Below, in pieces: positions 12,202-22,389 of a stretch of DNA of 64,000 bases. The translations under genes and the position numbers were made by a program. Source of the stretch: Pyronema omphalodes (taxonomy: Eukaryota > Ascomycota > Pezizomycetes > Pezizales > Pyronemataceae); the NCBI GenBank assembly GCA_024516155.1, contig JAJJXM010000025.1, positions 706,184 through 770,183 on the forward strand, in the 5' to 3' direction. The notes beneath the pieces are model-generated. The model was not told the DNA's origin and ran no database searches. It saw nothing but the letters and a program-made list of their open reading frames with translations. Every line of letters starts with the position of its first letter. Position 1 is the stretch's first letter.

Positions 12202-13965
12202 TGGAGCTTGTACAATAAAGGGTTTCCAATCACTTCTCTCTTATTAGACTGTTATGCTATAGTCTTATAGGATGGAGGTGGGCGGTCTTGCGTGTTGTGT
12301 TTTTGGACCACAATCATAGCAGCTATGATATAATAAGTGTATGTAGGAAGTTCGGAGTTCCCCATGGTCCATTCTATCAACTCCTGGTTGTGGACTGGAC
12401 CGCCTACAGGTGACCGTAGGTGACTCTATGGTCACTGACAATCACTCGCGAGTGACTGATTGCAGGGCATATGAAGCAATTTCCGATACTGGGAAGGGTG
12501 GATTGAAGACAGGATGGCATTGGAGAGATATTTGAAATCTCTGGAGACAGCCATATTTCTGCAGCTATCGATCTGAAAAGACCAACACCCGATAACGAAA
12601 TTAAAAACTCTGCACTGGGTGAGGTGGTGGATCTTCCCGCCCCCGTAGCAGTACGGCAAGCCGCCACTCTGTGGCTGAGCGAGAAATTCCCACGGTCCCG
12701 CTCTCACTTTCAGTCATAACCCGTCTTCTTAGTCCGAGGACTAAGGTGTACCGTCCGTGCCAGCTCCAGACTGGACAGGACCACCACATGTGACCCACTC
12801 CAGCCCGCAGTCTTGGACAGACCGTGGGGAACCCCGAAGAAGATACAGCGTGAAAAGCACCATTTTATCCTCACAAAGGAATGTGGCATTCTTATGTCTG
12901 TACCCCCGAGAAACTGATACAATAACCTCCATGCCGGGATTCTCGTACTTCTCAAATAAAACATAATTCGCACCGAATGTTCCTTGATGTGCGTCAACAG
13001 TATTGAAATCATCACCAATCAAATTGTACAAGCTCATAATTGACTAAAACTGTGCCGGCGAGATCATCATAAATAAACAAAGGAAACGAATTAAACTCTC
13101 TGAGTGGCTGAGTAAACTACTTCTCAATATATCACGCTTTCAGCACCTGCACCAATATGCCCTCTCCTTGAGAACTAACCGCCATTGTAACAACAGCACC
13201 ATCAACTAGCTGCCAACAAGTAATCACAGAATTAAGAACATTATGCCCTCTACAATATCCAATCGTCATATAATCCAAAATCGTCTTAAGATAAAAAAAA
13301 GGAAAGCAGACAATGTCCGGACCACAGTGTGAAAACCACAAGCCAAAAATAAAAATTGATATCCTCCGATTACCTGCACAAGTAAAAACCTCCCTCCAAT
13401 CCATCCTCTTATTTTCAATTCCCAACTCGATAATAATCAGCATCTGTGCTACCATACCCATTTACCATACCCATTAACCAACTCCGATAACGCATTTCCC
13501 AACGCATGACATTTCACATATATCCTTCTCGCTTGTGCGTGACGGTCTTTCATAACCCAAAAAACCTCGCATTTTCCGTAATTGAATTTAGCGCAATAAT
13601 TTGCGCAACCCAGGTAAAAATGCAAGATAATCTGGCACCAACTAAGACCAATTATTTTTCATATCGAAAGTGTCAGCGAATTGGATAAGGGGACGGGGGC
13701 GGAGTGAATTAACGATGTTTGAATTTATCAAAATACGGATTTCATCGATTTCTCAATCCGTTAATTGACTATTGTATTAATTTATCGACTAGTACTTAAA
13801 TCAAACGCGGACTCAAAAAGTCACTGTCTTTACACACCCTCTCCAGGCTGATGGGCAATGAGTAATGACCAAAACGGCTGAGCTCTAAAACCAAAGAAAT
13901 TGCCACAACTCAACTTTGCAGTCAAGAAGAAAGAAAAGTTTGAAATCCCAGTTAATGACGCTATA
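12202..13965. other. Region without a supported gene; weak coding hints
   Basis: Two minus-strand frames, 12741-13037 (98 codons) and 13132-13461 (109 codons), have rather protein-like composition. A plausible intron (GTAATC to a pyrimidine-rich TTAAG) lies inside the second. I found no domain and no clean multi-exon model, so neither is called. A perfect 14-bp palindrome TCACTCGCGAGTGA lies at 12442-12455. Confidence 0.4.
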
Positions 13966-14573
13966 TTAATCAAACAGGTTTGGCTTATTCCAGAAATCCA
14001 AACAATCCCTATGACATACAAAGGAACTAATCTCTCCTCTGTGGCCGGCTTTCAACCAAGAATCATGCCTGTTCCTAGCCGTGAAGAGTCTCTCTTTACA
14101 GTTATGGTGTCTGAACAACACTTCATCAGTTCTGTTGTTGTAGAAAAGAGATCACCAGGAAAACGGAGTAACGCCTCGTACGTAACTTACCGATAAAAAG
14201 CGCAACATCCATTCTCAACCTTGTAAGCATGTATGTTATCATTCCAATACCCGTTTAAGTGTATACACTGGTAAGGTGGAGCGTAAAACGGTTTCATTGA
14301 TCCAAACAAATCGCAGTCCCTGGAGCTGCAGAGCGTTAAAAGCACTGAGCCGTCTGATGACCACGGGAGTCTCAGATCTCCACGCTTGCCCAGGGTTGAG
14401 TTGGATAAAGTGGAAGGATCTGATACATGTAATGGGTTGTACAAATCAAAGATCTCTTTTTCTGAAAGGGTAGAGGGGGATGGGTCATCGGAGAGAGCAA
14501 GATTGGTGCTAGGTTGTGGAAAGGCCAGTGTGAAAGGAAGCAGAAGGGAGAGAATGACGATGGGCAGTTGCAT
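13966..14573 (-). CDS. Small secreted cysteine-rich protein (candidate effector), two exons
   Basis: Predicted 175-residue secreted protein. Exon 1 is 14191-14573, an 80-nt intron with canonical GTAAGT and TTGTTCAG ends is 14111-14190, and exon 2 is 13966-14110 ending in TAA. Residues 1-17 (MQLPIVILSLLLPFTLA) form a clear signal peptide. A pro-region follows, with a dibasic Kex2-type site KR at 63-64. The mature part has eight cysteines, at about 82, 87, 103, 123, 124, 132, 160 and 164, enough for four disulfides. Without splicing the frame stops right after GCCAFYR; splicing adds HHNC, NRHD and ISSFVC segments, whose spacing is reminiscent of small crystallin-like fungal secreted proteins. 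That resemblance is inference. Secretion is strongly supported; an effector or antimicrobial role is only a guess. Confidence 0.75.
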
Positions 14574-14697
14574 GATGTAGATACCTGGGCCACGATGATC
14601 CGAGCAAGAAAGTGACTGTGCTAGGAGTGAGGAAGCCGGTATTAGAGTGAAGTGGTGCAGTATCCGACAATGTTGATCTTCTGGAGCCCAGTGTGAG

Positions 14698-14704
14698 TTT
14701 TATA
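14698..14704 (-). promoter_or_regulatory. TATA box of the secreted-protein gene
   Basis: TATAAAA on the minus strand, about 125 bp upstream of the ATG at 14573. This is a plausible distance for a fungal promoter with a short 5' leader. Confidence 0.45.
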
Positions 14705-17011
14705 ATAAATGTTACCCCATGATTCATACGCGGGGTCATCTCGAGCAATCTGATGCAAGGGGCAAAGGGAGAAGACGTGAGAAACCGAGATGAGAAATTG
14801 TTATACTTAGAAAGAGTATTCGATGCATCATGGTGCATGCCTACAACGTGTAAAAATATGTGCTTATGTTATCCGACACCATTCATTATTGCAGATGTCA
14901 AACACTCACTGATATGCCCTGTGAAATTAATTGTATTACCGCCTTTCTGCGCAAGATTCTATTAACCTATCACCGTCGTAAGGTTCCCCTTTGGAGTTCG
15001 ACACTTACCTCCTTGTCCCCCTAACTCTTCATCCCTGGGAGCCGAACGGTGCAGAAAAACGTCAGAAAGCTCACGTAACATTTTATGGCTAGACAGGCTT
15101 GATAGATTTCTGTACTTATCAACTGTAAGGAGTATATCCCCATCCTCATCGTCACTGGTGTAAAATCCATCTCATAGTCGACAAGACTCAGTCTTTATGT
15201 ACATAAGTTTAGCCTAGTACTAAATCAGAGTGATAGTGAAAATATTGCCTTGCAATTAAAACTATTCGGCCGTTACGCACGGTAGTTTACATCGCGGCAA
15301 TACTCAGGATTTATCTACACATTCGATTGCATATATGCACAGCCTTACCAGAGAAAGCCCTGTTCCCGACGCCAGAGCTTTAATTGCATTCATCCACTTC
15401 CCATCCGTCGGGAGTTTTTAAAGACGATATTCTGGCCCGGGATTCTCAAGCATTCACCCGCACGACAGAAACGCAATATTTGGTTTATATTTCACTATCA
15501 TACCGATTTTTATTTTCGTACTACTCAAAAGATATCAGTGTACAAAGCCTGTGTGACTGAGATGGTGGGAAAACTGCCAGAAAACTGCCAGCGTCCCGTC
15601 ATTCGAAATTCTTCAGTTTTGTATTAGGTAGACGCATACAAAGCAGTTGCGTAGCGAAAACTTTGTCATAAATTCTATATCGCTGTTCTGCCGCGTAACC
15701 TTGAACACAACCCCAGAATCCAAATGCAGGTGCGAGTAACGCCGAAGCTCCCGGATTCCGGCGCTATCGAGCACTTTACATATAACGCAGCTATAATTTT
15801 TGCTATGACGAAATTCCACCGTTGTCTAAGACCTGATGCACTTTCCTTCACGCAACACAAACCGCCACCGCTACCATCCTTATACCCAAGGGTGATGTGG
15901 TCCTAACGCGTTTAAAAGTCCTTCCACCATGATGTACCTGATATTTCTGATGCACCACGCGCTGACAATGGAAGGGACCGCCTGCATGAAATATCCTCCT
16001 GCCACGGGGTCGGAATCGTTCCTAGTTCAATGAACCAGCCAGATACGATCAATGTTAGCCGGAAGACATACGGAATGTGGAATTTGGGTCCCTGCAAGTT
16101 TTGCAGGGGATTACACAATGCCAGTTCCACCCACAAAGTCCATGCATGAGCTCAGTGCCGAGTTCTCTAGGAAGCTCCCAGGGAAATGGGGTGAGTATAT
16201 CCAGAATCTCAAGGTATGTGTGTACTAGCTGAAGGAAGGAATGATTACGGTGACTGTTAGGCAGTGTGAACCGGGGCACGGTTGCTGCTATGCCCAGGTA
16301 TTTTCTAATGAACGAGTGATCGCATGTACACAGTGGCGGAGCAATACCTGTAAGGGTATTTGTGCAGAGAGAGGGGTTAGATGGCGAGACGAGTAGGTAT
16401 AAGATCACAATAGATATTTGAATAGAGGAGGTTGTTGTTGATTCAATTGTTGTGATTGTTTGATGTTGTCGGAAGAAGAGGGAGCAGGTATAAATATCTG
16501 AGAACTGTACCTGCCAAGTCTCATAATAGTTAGAGCAAAGGTCTACAATGCCCGTCTCTTGGCGCATCGTGTTTCTAAATGCCCGAACGGTCTACAATGC
16601 CGTCACCCCTGCACAAAAAAATGGATGACTAAGGCTCACTTGTGGCTGAACAACACGCGTGAATGAATAACACATGCGAACGGGGACGGAAAATCTCGAT
16701 ACTTGAAATAACCACGGTGCAATCAACAGAAAAATTCAAAATCCAATAATAATAAAAAAAAAACAAAGAATTTGGACAGCATGAACCCTCATGGAAGTAG
16801 GCACAGATGGAAAGCACGTGCGTAAGGGCACGCGATTGAAGGCGCAATTAAATGTAACATCTGGATGCTAATAATCACCCCGTGATCAGTTGGGGAATTT
16901 TCAATTTCAAATTTAATTTTTCTTTTATTTTACATTGTATTTTATTTATTTCTTCTCCAAAAATTCGACCATGCCCACATCGTAGCCCTCTTCTCTGAAG
17001 CAAGAACAGGA
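14705..17011. other. Intergenic region without a supported gene
   Basis: The longest open frame (16055-16567, minus, 170 codons) and its neighbours (15613-15819, 15912-16136, minus) show no domain, no credible signal peptide at an ATG and no supported splice pattern. Confidence 0.4.
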
Positions 17012-17088
17012 GGAGCGGCCCCAGTGGTGTAGTGTAATAACTCCCTGCAACTGCGCAAAAGCAACAGGTTCGAATCCCGTATTGCTCC
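17012..17088 (+). pseudogene. tRNA-like sequence (tRNA relic or head of a SINE)
   Basis: A perfect pol III B box GGTTCGAATCC lies at 17067-17077, and an A-box-like TGGTGTAGTGT is upstream. The ends GGAGCGG and TTGCTCC pair over 7 bp with two G-U pairs, forming an acceptor-like stem. The T stem has one A-C mismatch and no good anticodon stem can be drawn, so a working tRNA is unlikely. The following 100 bp contains further small hairpins and could be the body of a tRNA-derived SINE. Confidence 0.45.
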
Positions 17089-17483
17089 AACAGGTACATC
17101 TTGGTAACCGGGGTTTGCCCTCAAGGGAGGTTTACCTGGCCGCTCAGGTTGAGTAGTCACTCAGTGTAGTGAAAGGGCACTTGACATATGTCAAGAGTAG
17201 CCCCGCTTATCCTTGTATATGCGTTCTTAGGTAAACAATGTGAAGCTGACGCTGATTAACCAAACTAAGATAACCAAAACACAATAGGAAGGTCATAAGG
17301 GGAGAGTAGACTAGTACGTTGAGGCTGCGAGGGCGGTTGCTCTGATGTTGACATATATCGTGGCGCAGCCTTGTGGGCGTGCTGTATGGCTCTAGGCCGA
17401 ACTATGCAGAATGCAGGGTCAACGCCGGAGCCGTGACAGACTCAGGTTGAGGCCGATTAGCTTGAGTGTGAGTCATACATGGT
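17089..17483. other. Host flank between tRNA-like relic and LINE nest
   Basis: No gene is seen. The segment runs up to the target duplication of the LINE and would have been continuous with 38208 onward before the insertion. Confidence 0.5.
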
Positions 17484-17498
17484 ACTTACTAGATATCT
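17484..17498 (+). repeat. Left target-site duplication of the LINE nest
   Basis: ACTTACTAGATATCT, 15 bp, identical to 38193-38207. It marks the left edge of the LINE and shows the host sequence on both sides was once contiguous. Confidence 0.9.
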
Positions 17499-17646
17499 GA
17501 CGCCTTTCTAGCGCAGAACACTTCACCTTGGCGCTTTCTAACCGCCAACCTTTCGCTTAATTTTCCTATTTGGGAAATTCTACAGAAACATCACGGCTTC
17601 AAGCTCCCCCCTCTCCGCGGCCCTGGCTCTCCACCAGCCCGCAGGC

Positions 17647-20600
17647 ATGCTTCGCTTTGGGGAGACTTCCTCTCTCCAGCGGCATGCCCCGTTTACCTCC
17701 TCTCCGAAACCCAGCGGCCAACCAGAAGACGACGTCTTCGGCACCCCTCGCTCCGTCCCTCCTCTCACCCCCACCCCAATGGCCATCAGGAGCTCCTCTG
17801 CAGCACATGCTCGCCTCCCACAGGCAGTCGGAAAGCGAGCCCAAGCCACTCAGCCCCTCGAAGAGGAAGGCCCCGCGTATGAAAAACGCGAGAAACGCGG
17901 AGACAACGCGCCCACGGTCGTGTCAGTCATAAACCCAGAGTACATTCTCAGCCTTGGTAAGAGGCTGGATGCCCTAGACAAACGCGTCCCCGCCCTGGAG
18001 GAAGAGGTCACGCGCCTCCGCATGATTAATCGCGAGCTTCGCGCCCGCCTTAACGAAGGTCTCGCCAGACCCGCCCCGCCTGCCCCCAGACCGTCCCGCC
18101 CCGCCGCGCAGACCACCGCCGCTCCGCCCCGCCCCCCCGTTCAGATAGCTACCCAGCCGACCGTTGCACAGGTCGCCGCTGCCAACGCCAGCCTCCCCAC
18201 CCCCACGCCTGCCCTCACCACGCCGTGGGCCACCCACCAATCGCGTCACGAAAAGAAGGTCCAGCAACGCGCTGGCAGCCTTCACGCCCCCGCCACAAAC
18301 CTCCCGTCTGAGGTCCGCCGCATCGTCTTCGCTCGTGACCCCGCCATCGCGAACTGCTCCCAGCCCTTGGACGCGTACACGGCAGCTATCAACAACTGTC
18401 TGTGGTACATGAACGCGCCTCAGTTCCATCGCGTGTTGAAGGTATCCCGCAACGCAAAGGGCACCCTAACGGTCACCACCGTCCCAGGGGTTGATGCAGC
18501 TACGCTTTTACGTCTTTATCGTAATGAAATCATCAACGCAGTTCGGGAAGTAGACTCGGGGGTTACTGATGTCGAGGAACTAGACCGTTGGGTAGCCCTC
18601 AAGGTGCACGGCGTACCGCTCGCGCGTTTCCTGGGGGAAGGTTCCCACCGAGTGCAAAAACTCCAGGTGGAAATCCAAGCGAACCATGAAAATGTAGAAG
18701 TTTGACCTAACGTCCGTTGGTTGGGTAAAGTCGAAGAAATCCGTGAATGCTTCCTTCGTGGAGCCACCGAAAGTTCATCTGCTGTGATTTTCGTGAGGAG
18801 CTCCGCCTCCGCCAGCTCGCTAATCACTCAGGGCGTCTTGCTCGGCAGTCGCCGCCACCGGGCAGAACTCTACGTCTTTGAGGATCCCGATGTCAGACCC
18901 TATATTGTGTGAGTATAGAATAGGTAACATGTATAACATTTAGAGAACATGGCAAACTCGACAGGAGAATGAATAATAAGGTTAGTATCCCGGGCCGGAA
19001 CCCCCTGAGGAGCTCCAGTTAGCCACGTCACGTGATTCGTGACTTCCCGAAAGGACCTCACGAGGATCATTGCCCGAGGCGTCGCTACCTGTTGTTCACT
19101 GTCAGTTTGGGAGGATCACAGATGGATGGGAACGAGGAACAACTTACCTCATGGGTGTCGACTTACCCATGAGAAAACTACAGACAACGCTGATGGAGAA
19201 CAGAAGACGACAGCGAAGGGACACCTCCTTATACTTGAGGTTGTGTTCCACCAAGGACGGCTACCAGAGGGCTTGCAAGAGAAGGGAATTCTCAGGACAG
19301 TGCAAGGCAGGCGAATAGGATCATCCGAGGTCTGAGTTGGGCGGATAGTCGGCCAAGGAATAAGGCAGAGTCTAGTCAGCCAACAGGAGTGGAGCGCAGG
19401 ACAAGAGTCAAGATTTCATCAGCATGAGACGGCGTTCTGCAGCAAGGAACACCACTCAGGGAAACTGTTGAATGGAACTGATATGACACGACCCTAGGCC
19501 AATGACTACCAACTGCAAGATAAGACGGCGTTTGAGTACACACCAGGGTGTGGCTGCGCGCAAGTGCGCGCAGGTGGGGAAAATTACATCACACAGGAAT
19601 GTGACGGGGCAGTGCGCTCCGGTAGGGCATGGTACGCCTTATGATGTCACATTCCTTCACTCGCAATCGAGATTCTCTAGGGAGATCTATGATCAAGACG
19701 ACTCATAAGATATATGACTCACATGTCATTATCAGAGGAGTCACTGCATTATGCGCTCAACTGGAGTAACCCTCCACTAGGCGCTTAACCCCAATTCCTG
19801 ATTGGAAGGTGTGGTAGCACGGCGAGGAATGTCAAGGATTAATCTGACACGAGGTCATCATGCAAGTGAGCAATTAATATAATTGCGCACCCAGCATGAT
19901 GCGAGCCATCGGCAGACTTGTCAAACAATTGACTCACGTCTTATCTCCTAGACCTAGTTTGGAAGTTGGTTCCCTTGGGAAGTCTGGGCGAATTTGTAGA
20001 CGAAAGTCTATAAAAGACCCTAAGTCTTCCCACCGTCTCCTCCAGCATCAGCAACTTGATCTCTTGTTACAACATTACTATTCTACACCAAATACCTCAG
20101 GACGAGACCCTTAAGTTTATTCAGCCTGTGATCGATTAGTTGAACTTCCTAGCTCTTGGGAAAATCTATTTGTTATCTATCTTGCGAACGAAGCGTTAAC
20201 TGATCGGACAAACCTCTGTATTGAAAGCCTCAATACCCAGGTTCACACCCGATAGTCAGTGCTCCGGATGCCTTAAGTGGGGCCACATCCGGGAGCGCTG
20301 CACCACACCTGATGTGTTCCGGTGCGCTTTCTGCGCCCTCAGTCATCTCACCGCGAAGCACCCCCCGTGCTCATTCGCAGGCTGCAGCAAGCCTATGGGC
20401 TCCGCGTGCCCCCATTCTCTCCCAGTACCTAAATGTGCCAATTGCGGAGAGGAGCACTTTGCGACAGCTAGGACCTGTCCTGACCGCCTCGCCGCCATAG
20501 CGGTCGCCCGCCTCGCCCGCTGGTCCCGACTGAACCCCGTTGCCACCGACGCCCCCACTACGCGTGTAGCCTCCGCTCCGACTCCCTCCTCCCCTCCGTC

Positions 20601-20745
20601 CCCCTCGCCCCAGTCACAAGACCCCAGCCCCTCCACCGCGCTGGTGGTTGTGAACCCTTTCGCTGTCCTCATGGACACCGACTCCGAATTCGCCTCCTCC
20701 GCGGGGACGACCGATGCCGTTGCGCCTACAGAACCTGAATTATGA
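17647..20745 (+). pseudogene. LINE ORF1 (Gag-like RNA-binding protein), split by a solo LTR
   Basis: Nucleic-acid-binding ORF1 product of a Tad-like LINE. The coding parts are 17647-18890 and 20253-20745, interrupted by the family-C solo LTR and its TSD. They join in frame across EDPD and SQCSGC. A Pro/Ser/Thr-rich N-terminus is followed by a coiled coil near residues 100-140 (RLDALDKRVPALEEEVTRLR), a long Pro/Ala linker, and a C-terminal Cys/His cluster including CSGCLKWGHIRERC and CANCGEEHFATARTC. A TGA at 18703-18705 interrupts the frame; the reading continues sensibly as PNVRWLGKVEEIREC, so it is probably a nonsense mutation of CGA. Intact length would be about 578 residues. The ATG at 17647 is assumed; the frame is open further upstream without an ATG. 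Confidence 0.85.
18891..20247 (+). mobile_element. Solo LTR of gypsy family C
   Basis: 1357 bp starting TGTCAGACCC and ending GGTTCACA, with 5-bp duplications CCCGA at 18886-18890 and 20248-20252. The same sequence on the minus strand is the 3' LTR of the family-C element at 55352-56710. A TATA box TATAAAAG is at 20009-20016. The stretch CCTTAAGTTTAT at 20109-20120 is complementary to the primer-binding site of element C. It arose by LTR-LTR recombination that removed the internal part, after insertion into LINE ORF1. Confidence 0.92.
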
Positions 20746-21577
20746 GTACCATTCAGGTTCTACAGTTCAACTGTCGCAAGAGCGGTGAGGTTCTTACGGC
20801 AATCATGGAGAGCGGGAAAGAGTTGGGTGCGGAAGTCGTTCTCGTGCAGGAGCCGCCGACGTTCCAAGGGTGGAGACACCCAGCGTATGACTTTCTCTGG
20901 AGTGGTAGGGTGATGGCGGCGGTACACAAAGACTCAGCGTGGACGTTGAGGCCTTGGGAAGATCTCGCGGCGGGGAGTGACGGGGACGTACAAGTGTTGG
21001 ATGTAATGTGTCGAGGACACCGGCAACTTTGGATGGTGACCCTCTACGATGCTCCTCGTCACTCGGACGGAGCACGACCGGCTAGGGATGTCAGCTGGGA
21101 TCGCATCATCACTCCGGGAACGGTGCTGGCGGGCGACTTCAATGCCCATAGCCAGCGGTGGAACCCCCGGTGTGACGCACCGCTCCACCACGCCTTCCTG
21201 GAATCCCTGATGGACTCTCACAACCTACATTACGTGGGTGACGGTCTCGAAACGCATCAGCAAACAGGTCAGTTGCGTTATAGTGTTATCGACTTGGTGC
21301 TCGCGACGGAGGAGATAGCAACGGCAGTACGGGCCACAAGGTTGGATGCGCCGGAACATGCCACCACGTCCGACCACGCCGCGTTGTCGTGGGAGGTGTA
21401 GACGGTGGTAGCTCCGGAGGACTTCGAAGTCCCTACGCGGGGGTGGGCTGTTCGAGAACTGTTGGAGGATGAGGACGGAGCGGTATCTGCGGCGTTAGAT
21501 TGGCGCCATCGAAGCGAACGCCGGCCGCTCCTAACGGACCTCAGCACTGAGGAGGAGGTAGAAGATGAGGTGGTCTG
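20742..21577 (+). pseudogene. LINE ORF2, part 1: AP-type endonuclease
   Basis: N-terminal endonuclease that nicks target DNA for target-primed reverse transcription. Visible motifs in order are QFNCRKSGEVL, VLVQEPPTF (catalytic Glu), LAGDFNAHSQRW, YSVIDLVLAT and TTSDHAALSW (catalytic Asp-His). The start ATG overlaps the ORF1 stop as ATGA, suggesting coupled reinitiation. A TAG at 21399-21401 breaks the frame, and the same frame continues (VVAPEDFEVPTRGWAVREL) to the A1 insertion at 21578. Coding resumes after the A1 element at 28000. Confidence 0.88.
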
Positions 21578-22111
21578 TGTCACGGCACACGGCTGACGAG
21601 CCGTTGTGTTGCGTCATCATGTTGTCGTGGTTGTTGATTGACATCGTGCCGTTGTCTTGCCGTGTTGTGTTGCGTTGCCGTTGTGTTGTTGTGTTGTTGT
21701 GTGTGCCGTGCCATTGTGACTGAGAGACTGATTGATGATGGATGACGTACCACGAGCTGGAGAGCTGTGGCGTCGCAGGTGAATCGATGGAGAACGGAAG
21801 CTCATGTAGCGATGATTGTATGACGGCCCAGCAAGAGTGCTGGCCGCCCCTTTGTACATAAGGAGGCTTGCCTCCCCGTTGTTGAGATTCTCCATCGAAC
21901 GTCTTGTGTCTTCTCCTTGCTCCTAATATAAGATTCCTTCTCCTAAGTCCTACGTCACTCTTGTCCTTGTCCCTGTCCCTGTTTAGTGTGCCGTCCGTCT
22001 GACGAGCACTTCGGTCCTTGTCCTGCCGTTCCCCGTCCCGGAACCTGCCTAGCCCCTTTTGCCGGTAGTGTTCAGTGTGTCCCTTGAACGTCCGTTCTCG
22101 GTTCCCTGACA
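21578..22111 (+). repeat. 5' LTR of A1 (534 bp)
   Basis: Starts TGTCACGGCACACGG and ends TTCCCTGACA. The first third is GTTGTG-rich. A TATA-like TACATAAG (near 21855) precedes ATCGAACGT at 21894-21902 by about 35 bp. The latter is the putative transcript 5' end that matches the primer-binding site. Confidence 0.93.
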
Positions 22112-22113
22112 TT

Positions 22114-22122
22114 ACGTTCGAT
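22114..22122 (+). promoter_or_regulatory. Putative self-priming primer-binding site of A1
   Basis: ACGTTCGAT begins 2 nt after the LTR and is the exact reverse complement of ATCGAACGT at 21894-21902 in the LTR. No tRNA-3'-end complement (TGG...) is present. The arrangement matches Tf1/sushi-type self-priming, where the 5' end of the RNA folds back as primer. Confidence 0.6.
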
Positions 22123-22146
22123 CGATTAACTATTCAACCGACACGC

Positions 22147-22389
22147 ATGAACCGCACCGGTTCTGCCTGGACCTACGCACTAAAACAAGCTCTTGAAACG
22201 CACACCTTACACGAAACCTTTGGGACCCCCGACAGATTCGCTGGCGCAGTGCGAAGAACCATCCGACGAGCAGAAAATAACTGCTACCTTGTGGTCCGCT
22301 GGCAACTCCAGGACTACACTTATCAGGAGCACATCCGCCGCACCATCAGACTCAAGCCAATCCTCAGAGCCCGCCAGAATGCATATTAA
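22147..22389 (+). CDS. ORF0 of A1: conserved 80-residue protein ahead of gag
   Basis: ATG to TAA, 80 residues, beginning MNRTGSAWTYALKQAL and rich in Arg (VRRTIRRAENN; IRRTIRLKPILRARQN). Element A3 has the same ORF at the same place, with identical length and no stop despite roughly a dozen substitutions. The stop lies 11 nt inside the gag start (gag ATG at 22379), so translation could be coupled, or the segment could be a gag N-terminus in another frame. I recognise no domain. The basic composition would suit RNA binding, which is inference. Confidence 0.55.
   Translation: MNRTGSAWTYALKQALETHTLHETFGTPDRFAGAVRRTIRRAENNCYLVVRWQLQDYTYQEHIRRTIRLKPILRARQNAY

Noticed and set aside
12741..13037. 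98-codon minus-strand frame beginning MSLYNLIGDDFNTVDAH
   Set aside because: Protein-like composition, but a stop lies immediately upstream, no family is recognisable and no joining exon could be placed.
13132..13461. Possible two-exon gene with intron GTAATC...TTAAG
   Set aside because: The splice sites look fair but the joined frame stops after about a dozen residues.
16055..16567. 170-codon minus-strand frame
   Set aside because: No domain, no credible signal peptide at its start and no support from splicing; composition looks non-coding.
17570..17932. Plus-strand frame overlapping LINE ORF1
   Set aside because: Out of frame with ORF1, which carries the coiled coil and joins to the zinc knuckles; this one is a Pro/Ser-rich shadow.
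21531..22112. Long minus-strand frames in family-A LTRs (also at 27500, 29364, 35601, 48065, 53887)
   Set aside because: They are antisense to the GT-rich LTR, end at different points in each copy and contain low-complexity His/Thr/Gln runs; shadows of repeat composition.
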